Virus record (IMG/VR): IMGVR_UViG_3300044970_000999
Coordinates: 1-63,492 of that record
DNA: 63,492 nt
Strand: one strand, 5' to 3'
From: a virus
Each line of letters begins with the position of its first letter. The first letter of the stretch is position 1. A program made the position numbers and the translations under genes. Shown here piece by piece: positions 44,303 through 52,090 of the stretch. The notes under the pieces are model-generated. The model did no database searches. It was not told the origin of the DNA and was given only the letters and a program-made list of their open reading frames with translations.

Positions 44303-45964
44303 TTAAGGACAAACAACAGGAGTTATTATATTAGTAGTACAAGGACTGATATGTGCAACAAGACCATCTAATGGAATTCTAAAACCACCAACAGAAGTTT
44401 CACTATTTGCATTACATGTAAATGGATATGTTAGATTATTATCATATTCTAAATCTAGACCAATTGTACCTGAAAGAGGATTACTATTAACATTAGTATT
44501 TGCATTATCAAACTTAGGAACATAATCTCCAGAAGTTACATGTGAAACAACATAATTTAAATGTGATGTATTAAATGCTGCAGTTCCTGAAAAAGCATTC
44601 TGTTCTGCATTCTTAGGTAGATTAACTGATAATAGTTTACTAGTAGAAATTGATATACTAAATAATCCAGAAAGAATTGTGCTTGTTACAGGTGCACCAT
44701 CTATTTGTACAGGTCTTGTACCAACAATAAAACTTGTTGAATAATTATTATCAAATGTTTCACCAACAGACATTATACTTGTTGGTATAACTGAATTAGA
44801 TTGATTAAATGTTATTGTTCCAGCAGAAGATGCTGTAACAGAATTAGCTCCTATTGATGCAGGAGTAACTGTTGTAGATAAATAATATGTATCAACTGCT
44901 GGAGAATTTTGTAACTGCCAAGTTAAAGGTACACCTGTTCCATCATCAATTGGAATAGTAATAAGCCCTCTAAAATAAACAGTATTTCCAATTCTTCTTG
45001 CTTGTGGTTTAAGAGTTAATGTTTCTGTTCCAGAGTAGAACCCAAAACCATTTAAGTCTACCCATCCTGAATCTAGAATTTTTGCAGATACTGTATATGC
45101 TGGTCCACCAGTAACTGTTGTCTCAATTGTGTTTGTTGTATCTCCTACAACTGTAACTGTTGTACCATTATAAATATCACATAGTACAATCCATATATTA
45201 TTTATTACATCTGCTATAGTTGATGCTGGTTGTATGAATGCAGGATATTGTACCGCATAAGTAGCAGCAGGATTTACTTTTGTAAAGTCAGTTCCTATTA
45301 TACATTGAGATGCAACTGCACTTAATAAACTTGCTGTTGATCCTGTAGCTGCATAAAAACTACACCAAACATCATTAATAAACTCTTCTAATACTATATC
45401 AATTCTATATGGATTACCTGAGATTAATGTATTAATTGGGCAGTTAATTACAAAGGTTGGTAATGTAAATGTTGGTATAACAGCATTCTCAAGATTTGTA
45501 ACTCTTATGTCAAGATTATTAATTTGATTATTTATAATAGCAATCTGATCAATAAGATTACAAATTTTTTCTCCTATTACCTGTGCATATTCCGCAACAG
45601 TCATAACCGTTATATCTCCAACTACAAAACATGGTGCAACTGTAACTAATGTTTCTCCAGAAGGACTTGTTGTTATTGTAGATGTAGGTGTGCTCTCAAG
45701 TGCACAAATTCTTTCAATTAAAAATTGAATTAATTCTTGGATATTCTGTGGTTTACAACTTGCTAAATCAAAACAAGATAAGTCATAACCATTAACATCT
45801 AATAAATCCATGATGTTACATAATTCTGTAGCAAGTTTATGAATTACATCAGATACTGTATCTCCTGTACAAAGTTTTATACAAGGAATATTTGGTCCTT
45901 GCCAAATCACACAATTACTTGATATTGGACTACATGGACTATTATCTAAATTTAAAGGTTTCAT
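44303..45964 (-). CDS. Putative trimeric fibre protein with coiled coil (553 aa)
   Basis: The N-terminal module CVIWQGPNIPCIKLCTGDTV with several Cys and alternating short helices resembles the start of the 333-aa protein. Residues about 135-165 (KICNLIDQIAIINNQINNLD) form a heptad coiled coil, as in trimeric fibres. The remaining 380 residues are Thr/Ser/Val/Asn-rich beta sequence with little charge, ending CTTNIITPVVCP. A copy of the recurring AT-rich motif lies about 6 nt before its start. It is flanked by other Cys-rich surface proteins. Host recognition is a reasonable inference, and the receptor cannot be guessed from the sequence. Confidence 0.68.
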   Translation of the reverse strand: MKPLNLDNSPCSPISSNCVIWQGPNIPCIKLCTGDTVSDVIHKLATELCNIMDLLDVNGYDLSCFDLASCKPQNIQELIQFLIERICALESTPTSTITTSPSGETLVTVAPCFVVGDITVMTVAEYAQVIGEKICNLIDQIAIINNQINNLDIRVTNLENAVIPTFTLPTFVINCPINTLISGNPYRIDIVLEEFINDVWCSFYAATGSTASLLSAVASQCIIGTDFTKVNPAATYAVQYPAFIQPASTIADVINNIWIVLCDIYNGTTVTVVGDTTNTIETTVTGGPAYTVSAKILDSGWVDLNGFGFYSGTETLTLKPQARRIGNTVYFRGLITIPIDDGTGVPLTWQLQNSPAVDTYYLSTTVTPASIGANSVTASSAGTITFNQSNSVIPTSIMSVGETFDNNYSTSFIVGTRPVQIDGAPVTSTILSGLFSISISTSKLLSVNLPKNAEQNAFSGTAAFNTSHLNYVVSHVTSGDYVPKFDNANTNVNSNPLSGTIGLDLEYDNNLTYPFTCNANSETSVGGFRIPLDGLVAHISPCTTNIITPVVCP

Positions 45965-45969
45965 ATTTA

Positions 45970-45981
45970 TAATATACTAAT
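45970..45981 (-). promoter_or_regulatory. Candidate phage promoter motif upstream of the 553-aa fibre gene
   Basis: The minus strand reads ATTAGTATATTA, ending about 5 nt before the ATG at 45964. The match to the other copies is clear, but the gap is only 22 bp and the leader would be very short, so this is the weakest-placed copy. Confidence 0.3.
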
Positions 45982-45986
45982 TATTA

Positions 45987-47867
45987 TTAAGAATTACAAG
46001 TAGTTATTGTAGGACTACAGTTACATGTTCCTGAACAAGAAGATGTAGGACAACAAGAATTTACTTCAGTGCATACATAATCTGGGTCTCTTAAAGCATC
46101 AAGATCTATTAATTCCTTTTTAATGGTCCACTTTAAGTCTTCTTCAGGACAACAATTTGATATACCATATCTTAATTGTAGAACTTGTTTATAATATGCT
46201 TCAGATGCTTTACAAGTTATCTTCTCATATTTTTCAATTGAGCAAACAGGTGTATTATATCCAGGTTGTACACTTCTTCTTTTGTATACAGGTGGTGGAC
46301 ATAACCATGGACTTTGTATTGTTTCTTGTGTACAGTCACCGTATGTTTCTATATAATCTGTTTGTGGATAATATTCTTTCCAAACTCTTATACAGAATTT
46401 TTCAGATTTCTCACCAGGTAATAAAACAAATTCTTGTATATCTAATCTACAGTCATAATATGAATATTCTTTTTCTGTAGAGCTATCATTTCTTACTGTT
46501 GTGCAAATACATGGAAATGTAAGTAAACATTCTTCACAGTCTTCAAACTCTGTTTCTGGAATTACAATGCCAGAATTTGTTGGAGTTTGAGATGTTTCAA
46601 CTAGCCAACATGTTTCTGGACAATATTTAATTTTAATTACAGATCCTATATATTGTGTAAGATCAGTGTAAGTGTATATTGGGTCTTTATATCCTGTACA
46701 ATCTGTAAGTTTATAATATTCTCTACCACACTCTTCACAATCTATAAATGCTGCAGATACAGTTACTACAACATCAGATGGAATATATTCTATTTCTTCT
46801 ACTAACCAACAACCTGGACATTCCCCTCTTCTTATTACTTGTCCAACAAAAGGACTTAAATCAGAACTTGTATATACAATTGTTCCTGAGTCATCACAGT
46901 TAGTAAGTTTATATTTACTTGGATTTTTACAAGTTTCACAATCATTGTATGTGAAAGTTACAACAACATCTATTGCACATTCACATTCTTCTGTATCTGC
47001 AACTATCCAGCATGTGTCATAACCTTGAATTTTAACTATTTGACCAATTATTGCATATTGACCTAGTGAAGGTTTTGTTGTATATATAGGATCTTTTATT
47101 CCTTCACAATCTACTAATTTATAACATGGTGTTGGACATTCTCCATTTATACATGGTCCAATATTAATTATTTCAAATTTTGAGTTAGGTACAATACCTT
47201 CAATCCATGGTGTTGTAGATGCACATGGTATTTCTTTCAATGTTCCAGTTAAAGGACCTGTTGTTTGAAAATTACCATCACAATCCACATAATAACAATC
47301 TTTAGAGTTTGCTATTACAGTATAACAATTGCAAGGACATTCACAATCTTCTTTATAATACAATGGACTTGAAGGCTCTACAGGGCATTGCAAATTTGGT
47401 GGTGCAAGCAATACCTGCACACATATTTCTGGAAACTCATCTGAAGCATAAAAAGTAACACTCTGACCAGTAACTGAATAAAGATATGCTGATAAATCAT
47501 AATTTGTTACAAACGGAGCTATGCTACCATCACATGGCATTAACAAGTAACATGGGCATGGTTTACATTCTACAAATAATTCACCATCTACTAAACAGTC
47601 TCTTCTTGCATCAGTTGTACTCATCCAACCTGAAAGCAGTGTTGGATATGCAGAGCCATCACCTACTTCAGATGTTACATAGTAACATGATTTAGATGTT
47701 AGTCCAAAATTAGGTCCGAATATTCCTCCTGGATCATATATTAGTACAGTAGGAAGTGTTGGAAATATTCCTGTCCAAAATATATCTACTGGATTTGTAG
47801 GTCCTTGAAAGTATAATACTTCTCCAGTACAACATGATTCAAACCTAAAATAAACTGGTGCTGCCAT
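45987..47867 (-). CDS. Cys-rich tandem-repeat surface protein (626 aa)
   Basis: The protein is built from about five related units of 70-90 residues. The clearest are YKLVDCEGIKDPIYTT...CWIVADTEEC, YKLTNCDDSGTIVYTSSDL...CWLVEEIEY and YKLTDCTGYKDPIYTYTDL...CWLVETSQ, each ending in a strand plus C-x-x-C (DCETC, DCEEC). The first two units (from residue 5 and about 105) are more diverged. The C-terminal 170 residues differ and end in a Cys cluster (NSCCPTSSCSGTCNCSP). The regular Cys spacing suggests one disulfide or metal site per unit. This repeat type is common in phage surface proteins of Bacteroidota phages as I recall it; the function here is unknown and a fibre or adhesin role is inferred. 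Its ATG overlaps the stop of a small zinc-ribbon gene. Confidence 0.68.
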   Translation of the reverse strand: MAAPVYFRFESCCTGEVLYFQGPTNPVDIFWTGIFPTLPTVLIYDPGGIFGPNFGLTSKSCYYVTSEVGDGSAYPTLLSGWMSTTDARRDCLVDGELFVECKPCPCYLLMPCDGSIAPFVTNYDLSAYLYSVTGQSVTFYASDEFPEICVQVLLAPPNLQCPVEPSSPLYYKEDCECPCNCYTVIANSKDCYYVDCDGNFQTTGPLTGTLKEIPCASTTPWIEGIVPNSKFEIINIGPCINGECPTPCYKLVDCEGIKDPIYTTKPSLGQYAIIGQIVKIQGYDTCWIVADTEECECAIDVVVTFTYNDCETCKNPSKYKLTNCDDSGTIVYTSSDLSPFVGQVIRRGECPGCWLVEEIEYIPSDVVVTVSAAFIDCEECGREYYKLTDCTGYKDPIYTYTDLTQYIGSVIKIKYCPETCWLVETSQTPTNSGIVIPETEFEDCEECLLTFPCICTTVRNDSSTEKEYSYYDCRLDIQEFVLLPGEKSEKFCIRVWKEYYPQTDYIETYGDCTQETIQSPWLCPPPVYKRRSVQPGYNTPVCSIEKYEKITCKASEAYYKQVLQLRYGISNCCPEEDLKWTIKKELIDLDALRDPDYVCTEVNSCCPTSSCSGTCNCSPTITTCNS

Positions 47868-48025
47868 TATTTAATAAATTTCTTTAAATCTTCTTTTCCT
47901 CTTTGAGCTTTAAGTTTTGTTTCATATTGACCTATGCAATTACTACAAACTGGTGTCTTATCTGATGCTGTTTTTCTCTGACATCCACATGATAATTTAG
48001 CTTTGCAATTTGAACATACTGACAT
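47867..48025 (-). CDS. Small zinc-ribbon protein (52 aa)
   Basis: This is a short gene filling the gap between the 186-aa and 626-aa genes. It begins MSVCSNCKAKLSCGCQRKTA and continues with PVCSNCIGQYE, ending KKFIK. The Cys pattern CxxC, CxC, CxxC suggests one zinc ion. The stop overlaps the ATG of the 626-aa gene as TAATG, a coupling arrangement repeated elsewhere in this block, which supports it being real. A structural or assembly role is inferred. Confidence 0.75.
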   Translation of the reverse strand: MSVCSNCKAKLSCGCQRKTASDKTPVCSNCIGQYETKLKAQRGKEDLKKFIK

Positions 48026-48046
48026 AACTATTGGTTTTTATTTGGT

Positions 48047-48607
48047 TTAACAATTTGTACAAGATAGTTTATTTAAAAGCTTAATAGCATAATTATATAA
48101 ACTCATTCCTTTTTGTGGCTCTAAACAAAATTCAACTTTAGATTTTGCAGATTGTAAATACATAAAAATTAGTCTTAGTGCTTCCAACTTTTCTTTAACT
48201 TTAAAAGGTGGATCACAAGCTGCTAAATCTACATCACAAAGAACTTTGTAGTACATATTTAAAGCATGTGTAATTCTCAAATGATTATACTCTACATATA
48301 CTGTTTCATTTGGGGATACACTATATTTAATAATATATATACCATCAGGTAGATTATAATATTTAGTTCCACAATCTACAGTTTGTAACTGTAAATCACA
48401 TGCAGTAAGTGTTATAAAACCATCATTATAGAAGTTAGTTGCATCTATTTGATTAGAGTAACCAAATCCAGGAACTGTAATATTAAGTGTAGGACAAACT
48501 ACAGGTATTGCCGGATTAGCAGTTTGATACACACTTGTATCTAATATTTTAAATATGCACTCATTCATTACTTGAGGCACCTCTAGACTTAATACATGAT
48601 TTGCCAT
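48047..48607 (-). CDS. Conserved virion-block protein of unknown function (186 aa)
   Basis: The first two thirds form a beta-rich domain (ITVPGFGYSNQIDATNFYND, then DGIYIIKYSVSPNETVYVEY), and the last third is helical with paired Cys (CDVDLAACDPPFKVKEKLEA, ending KLLNKLSCTNC). The arrangement suggests a small structural protein with an attachment helix. It starts right after the terminator at 48621-48660 and is followed by the zinc-ribbon gene 21 nt later. No enzyme motif or clear named family was recognised; similar proteins occur in other crAss-like phages as I recall them. Confidence 0.65.
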   Translation of the reverse strand: MANHVLSLEVPQVMNECIFKILDTSVYQTANPAIPVVCPTLNITVPGFGYSNQIDATNFYNDGFITLTACDLQLQTVDCGTKYYNLPDGIYIIKYSVSPNETVYVEYNHLRITHALNMYYKVLCDVDLAACDPPFKVKEKLEALRLIFMYLQSAKSKVEFCLEPQKGMSLYNYAIKLLNKLSCTNC

Positions 48608-48620
48608 AACTTTCTTTTAT

Positions 48621-48660
48621 AAAAAAAGGAGAGGAGTATAAACTCTCTCTCCTCTTTTTT
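48621..48660 (-). terminator. Intrinsic terminator after the 550-aa gene
   Basis: A long stem of AAAAAA/GGAGAG paired with CTCTCC/TTTTTT, with two single-base bulges, is followed on the minus strand by TTTTTTTAT. It sits 20 bp past the stop at 48680 and separates this gene from the 186-aa gene. Confidence 0.8.
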
Positions 48661-48679
48661 ATTTATTAACTTTAATTAA

Positions 48680-50332
48680 TTACAGTCCACACTGAGCTGG
48701 AAGAGCTGGGAATGCAATTGCAGAACATGTAGATTCACAATTAAATCCATTTAAACCAACTTCAATTTCACAAACTCCACAATTATCTAACCAGTCTTCT
48801 GTAGCATTTACAAATGCAGTACCGCTTGTTACATTAGTAAATACAACTTGTAACAAATATTGATCATTATCAAATGTACCAGTAGGATTGTTAAATCTTG
48901 GAACACTGTGTTGTAAGAACACATTGTAGTAAAGTGCTTGTCTGTTAACAGCATTTACAATTTGATTACCTTGAGTAATTTCCCTGATTCTGAAATCAGA
49001 AGAGAAGAAATTTTGTCTGTAAGACTCAGAAAGAATTACATCTCTAAGAATTGTTTCTCCTAGACCCATTGCTTGGCTACCAAGACACTCATTAACTACA
49101 CAAAGACCTTCAAACTGACAAGGATCTCCATTAAGATCTACTTCTGAAGGATACAAGTTAACTGGTTGTACTTCATAGAAATCAGAAATTTGGAAAGTAC
49201 AATCTCCAAATCTTGTATCTACATAAGCACCATTAAGAATTAAACCTGCACATGCACCTGGAGTATGTCCTGGAGATACATAGTTATTCCAAGTGTCAGC
49301 ACCAACTGAAGCTAAGAAAGTAGCATCTGTTCCTGGAGCATACCAGATAACACCTGCCTCATCCTGAATAGCAATTTGGAAGAATGGAGATACAATTGGA
49401 GAGTTTAATAGATCATTAGCCCAAAGGATCATTACTTCAGTAGAATCTACTGCAGTTGGAGCAATAGCTCCTGCTGGACAGCATCCTGTATAAGCAGATG
49501 CAATATAGTATGCATTGTGATTTAAGAATCTTAGAGCAGGAGAACCTTTAACATCTAAACGAAGATAGTAAGTCTCACCACACAAGAATTCTTTACAACA
49601 GTTAGTTCCAGAAATAACTGGAGCAATTGCAGTTGTAACAGTTAATACATCAATAGTAGCGTCATTATTACCACCAACAATAGTTACTGTATCACCAATA
49701 GTATAATCTTTTCCTGGGCTTAAAACTGTAACAGCTGTTACAACACCAAGAGCAACTGTAATTTCAACAATAAGTCCAGTTCCAGTACCACCAGTTACAG
49801 TTGTAGTAGAAGTACCATTTGTGTATCCTGTACCACCTACTAGTGTTGCAGGATCTAAAGTAAGAACACCACCACCTGCACTAGCATAAGTAGAACCAAC
49901 GTGTACTACATTGTTAGTAGGAGTACAAGGCTCTACATCATAAAATCTAGATACATACTTAGGATTAACAACTTTAGACTTGTTAGTCTCTTGATAACCA
50001 CCAATGAATGGGCTAACTTTATCTTTACAGTAAATAGTAGATCCAGCAAGATAAAGAGGACAACATTCACTAGCAGTACTAGGAACAACTGATAGATTAG
50101 TTTTAGGATCAAACCAACCAACATAGTTGTTTTCAAGATTACCATGTAAAGTAGTTGCAGCAGCAGCCAACTGATTTAATGTGTAAGTAGGGCGAGAAGC
50201 AGTTACCAAAAAACCACCAGTTGCACTAGCATTACCTACTGACCCACCGGATGGGTTAGTAATAGCTACAGGACCAATAGTGTCTCCTGTTGCCAAAAAC
50301 GTTTTTCTAAACGCGTGATTAAAATAAGCCAT
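48680..50332 (-). CDS. Putative virion structural protein with Gly-rich beta module (550 aa)
   Basis: The N terminus (MAYFNHAFRKTFLATGD) and Cys-containing beta segments (ASECCPLYLAGSTIYCKDKV) suggest a structural protein. Residues about 155-235 are a distinct insertion: GGTGYTNGTSTTTVTGGTGT, then VVTAVTVLSPGKDYTIGDTV, the Gly/Thr-rich beta repeat common in phage structural proteins. After it, Cys pairs (TNCCKEFLCGET, SAYTGCCPAGA) and an N/Q-rich C-terminal half follow. It is transcribed alone: a promoter-like palindromic motif lies 30 nt upstream and a strong terminator follows. High, separate expression would fit a major structural component such as a surface or decorating protein, but I cannot assign which. 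Confidence 0.7.
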   Translation of the reverse strand: MAYFNHAFRKTFLATGDTIGPVAITNPSGGSVGNASATGGFLVTASRPTYTLNQLAAAATTLHGNLENNYVGWFDPKTNLSVVPSTASECCPLYLAGSTIYCKDKVSPFIGGYQETNKSKVVNPKYVSRFYDVEPCTPTNNVVHVGSTYASAGGGVLTLDPATLVGGTGYTNGTSTTTVTGGTGTGLIVEITVALGVVTAVTVLSPGKDYTIGDTVTIVGGNNDATIDVLTVTTAIAPVISGTNCCKEFLCGETYYLRLDVKGSPALRFLNHNAYYIASAYTGCCPAGAIAPTAVDSTEVMILWANDLLNSPIVSPFFQIAIQDEAGVIWYAPGTDATFLASVGADTWNNYVSPGHTPGACAGLILNGAYVDTRFGDCTFQISDFYEVQPVNLYPSEVDLNGDPCQFEGLCVVNECLGSQAMGLGETILRDVILSESYRQNFFSSDFRIREITQGNQIVNAVNRQALYYNVFLQHSVPRFNNPTGTFDNDQYLLQVVFTNVTSGTAFVNATEDWLDNCGVCEIEVGLNGFNCESTCSAIAFPALPAQCGL

Positions 50333-50360
50333 TTTTTTAAATTTTAGTTAAACATATATA

Positions 50361-50379
50361 TACTATAATATAGTAAAAA
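50361..50379 (-). promoter_or_regulatory. Candidate promoter motif with imperfect palindrome upstream of the 550-aa gene
   Basis: The minus strand reads TTTTTACTATATTATAGTA. The first 13 bases differ by one from the TTTTTAGTATATT core, and TACTATA/TATAGTA forms a 7-bp inverted repeat around one base, so an operator is also possible. It ends about 28 nt before the ATG at 50332. Confidence 0.4.
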
Positions 50380-50396
50380 GTTTTTAATCTTACAAA

Positions 50397-50915
50397 TTAT
50401 TTTAAGAAAAGTAATTTGTATTTAGTTGAATTAATTGCATCCTTTACTAGATCTAAGTTATTTACAATCTCAGAATAAGGTAGCATGCCTTGTAATTTAT
50501 TAATCATTGCATACATATCTCTTAGATAAGCAACACCGTCAGAAACATCATCTAATGTTCTTGGAGCAACATCTTTTAGTGTTAAAATTTTCTCAGCAAC
50601 ACCCTGATAACCTTCAACTAAAGTATCAGCATGACCTGGTAAACCATCATAAAAATCTCCGATAGCAACATGAGCAGCATATGAGCCAGGTCCAGTTACT
50701 TTAAGATGCAGTTTGTGAAAACTATTTCTAGCATTCATTAGTTCTACTGCACATGCAGCAACCATTGTATCTAATGAACTACCACCAACACCAGCATCAG
50801 GAGTAGGTTGTGGTTTTGAAGGCTCACTCTTAGGCTGAGTTACTGTTACCTGTGGTCTAGATAGTACTCTAGATGGTTCAGGATTTCTTTTTAAAAGTCT
50901 AGATTTTGTTTCCAT
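50397..50915 (-). CDS. Dps/ferritin-like crAss-phage protein, DUF5856-type (172 aa)
   Basis: After a Pro/Ser-rich basic tail of 45 residues comes a helical domain with ARNSFHKLHLKVTGPGSY-type sequence (His67, His70), HVAIGDFYDGLPGHAD (His82, Asp87, His95, Asp97) and LVEGYQG (Glu101). This is close to the Dps ferroxidase pattern, HxxHW...H...D...E, though the Trp is replaced by Leu. A DUF5856-type protein of this kind is a recurrent member of the crAss-like capsid gene block as I recall it. Dps proteins bind DNA and iron; the basic tail could contact the packaged DNA or the capsid. It starts 2 nt after the ring-like gene. The fold is inferred, and metal binding is uncertain. Confidence 0.72.
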   Translation of the reverse strand: METKSRLLKRNPEPSRVLSRPQVTVTQPKSEPSKPQPTPDAGVGGSSLDTMVAACAVELMNARNSFHKLHLKVTGPGSYAAHVAIGDFYDGLPGHADTLVEGYQGVAEKILTLKDVAPRTLDDVSDGVAYLRDMYAMINKLQGMLPYSEIVNNLDLVKDAINSTKYKLLFLK

Positions 50916-50917
50916 TA

Positions 50918-51619
50918 TTAGTTATTTCTTTCTGCAGTTTCTGTACCTCTAGAGAATTGATTTCCAGATTCAATGTCTCCAGCAAGTATGCTTACTGCTT
51001 CATCTATTATTACTTCAATTATATCATCTTTAAATTCACATTCTATGTTTGCTGGAGATTGAACACTAGTATAAGGATCAACACAACCTTGTATCTGGAT
51101 TTTTCTAGGTTGTCTATAATAAGTTAAGTCTACTTCAGATACATTAAAATCATTGTTTGTATAAACATTGATTCTATCATCTATAAGTGTAACAAATGTT
51201 TCTGCCCACTGAAAACTAGGTTGTTTTAGTTTATCTCTTAAAAGAACTGAAACATTACCTTCTTCTGCAAGATATGTTACCATTCTTCTTTTATCACAGC
51301 AATCTTTTTGAGCATAGACATCTACTCTTTTCCACTGAAGATAATTTCCGGGAATGCTTAAAAAAGAATAATCTCCTTTATCTGTTAAATTAGTTATAGT
51401 AGTTTTATTAAGAAGAACTTGTAAGTCATCCTTTCTCCGGGTAGATTGCTCATCACCTTCCTTAGTTATATTAATACCATGTAACTGTCTTCTAGACCAC
51501 TCTACTTGGGCTTTATTAAATGCCTCGACTATCTGCCAACATTCCAAGTTGTCATAGTCCTGGCTATCCAACTTATTGATTCGTTGTTTTATTTTTATAA
51601 CTATTGTTGAATTTAACAT
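50918..51619 (-). CDS. crAss-like neck/ring adaptor protein (233 aa)
   Basis: The N-terminal segment (IKIKQRINKLDSQDYDNLEC, then WQIVEAFNKAQVEWSRRQLH) is the helical start characteristic of a conserved crAss-like neck protein that follows the capsid genes. A beta domain (GDYSFLSIPGNYLQWKRVDV) and a late helix (DDIIEVIIDEAVSILAGDIE) complete a connector-like fold. The start was chosen at 51619 because its first 18 codons are the repaired copy of a 5' end found again at 52029-52088; the stop of the HNH gene (TAA) lies inside this ATGTTAA. A ring or adaptor binding the portal is inferred from similarity and position. No enzymatic motif was seen. Confidence 0.78.
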   Translation of the reverse strand: MLNSTIVIKIKQRINKLDSQDYDNLECWQIVEAFNKAQVEWSRRQLHGINITKEGDEQSTRRKDDLQVLLNKTTITNLTDKGDYSFLSIPGNYLQWKRVDVYAQKDCCDKRRMVTYLAEEGNVSVLLRDKLKQPSFQWAETFVTLIDDRINVYTNNDFNVSEVDLTYYRQPRKIQIQGCVDPYTSVQSPANIECEFKDDIIEVIIDEAVSILAGDIESGNQFSRGTETAERNN

Positions 51620-52026
51620 CTTTCTAAATATTTTATCATATTGGTTAATATTTCAACATTATCTTTTGCATAACCAATAGCAAGATTACACGTTGAACAA
51701 AGTAACCCTCTAACTTTATTTGTAGTATGACAATGGTCTACATATAATCCATTTTTTAATGCACTATGTTCAACTAAACAACAATAACATTTATAATCTT
51801 GGTCTTTTAACATTTTTTCAAAATCATCAATAGTAATGTTATAAGTAGATTTTAATACATTATGTTTTCTTTGTCTTTTATTATTTTCAGCCCAGGTTTT
51901 AGATCTTTCAATTGCTATCTCTCTATTATCATTATAAAAATTTTTTCTATACTCTAAGAGCCTCTCTTTATTTTTAAGATAGTATTTTTTTTGGTATTCT
52001 TTTTTATGTTCAAGATTTCTTCCCAT
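51613..52026 (-). CDS. Endonuclease VII-like HNH endonuclease, putative homing endonuclease (137 aa)
   Basis: The first 55 residues are basic helix with Asn/Lys-rich YYLKNKERLLEYRKNFY, typical of DNA-binding arms of phage HNH genes. The catalytic part has Cys80-x-x-Cys83, VDHCHTTNKVRGLLCSTCN with Asp97, His98 and His100, and Cys110-x-x-Cys113, Asn114: the zinc-bound HNH of the endonuclease VII/HNH group. The family cuts double-stranded DNA and such free-standing genes spread by homing. It lies between the last small basic-protein gene and the neck gene, and is flanked by two copies of the neck gene start. It overlaps the neck gene by 7 nt. It is the only clear invader in the window. Confidence 0.85.
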   Translation of the reverse strand: MGRNLEHKKEYQKKYYLKNKERLLEYRKNFYNDNREIAIERSKTWAENNKRQRKHNVLKSTYNITIDDFEKMLKDQDYKCYCCLVEHSALKNGLYVDHCHTTNKVRGLLCSTCNLAIGYAKDNVEILTNMIKYLERC

Positions 52027-52028
52027 TA

Positions 52029-52088
52029 TTATCTATCTAATTTATTTAGCCGTTGTTTAATCTTTACAGTTATAGTACTATTTAACAT
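52029..52088 (-). pseudogene. Truncated 5' end of the neck gene left by the HNH insertion
   Basis: This 20-codon frame encodes MLNSTITVKIKQRLNKLDR and stops. The intact gene at 51619 begins MLNSTIVIKIKQRINKLD. Over 56 aligned bases the two copies are about 75 percent identical, with many silent changes. Its ATG lies 3 nt after the stop of the 164-aa gene, where the original start would be. It is read as the stranded first part of the ancestral gene. Confidence 0.85.
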
Positions 52089-52090
52089 TA

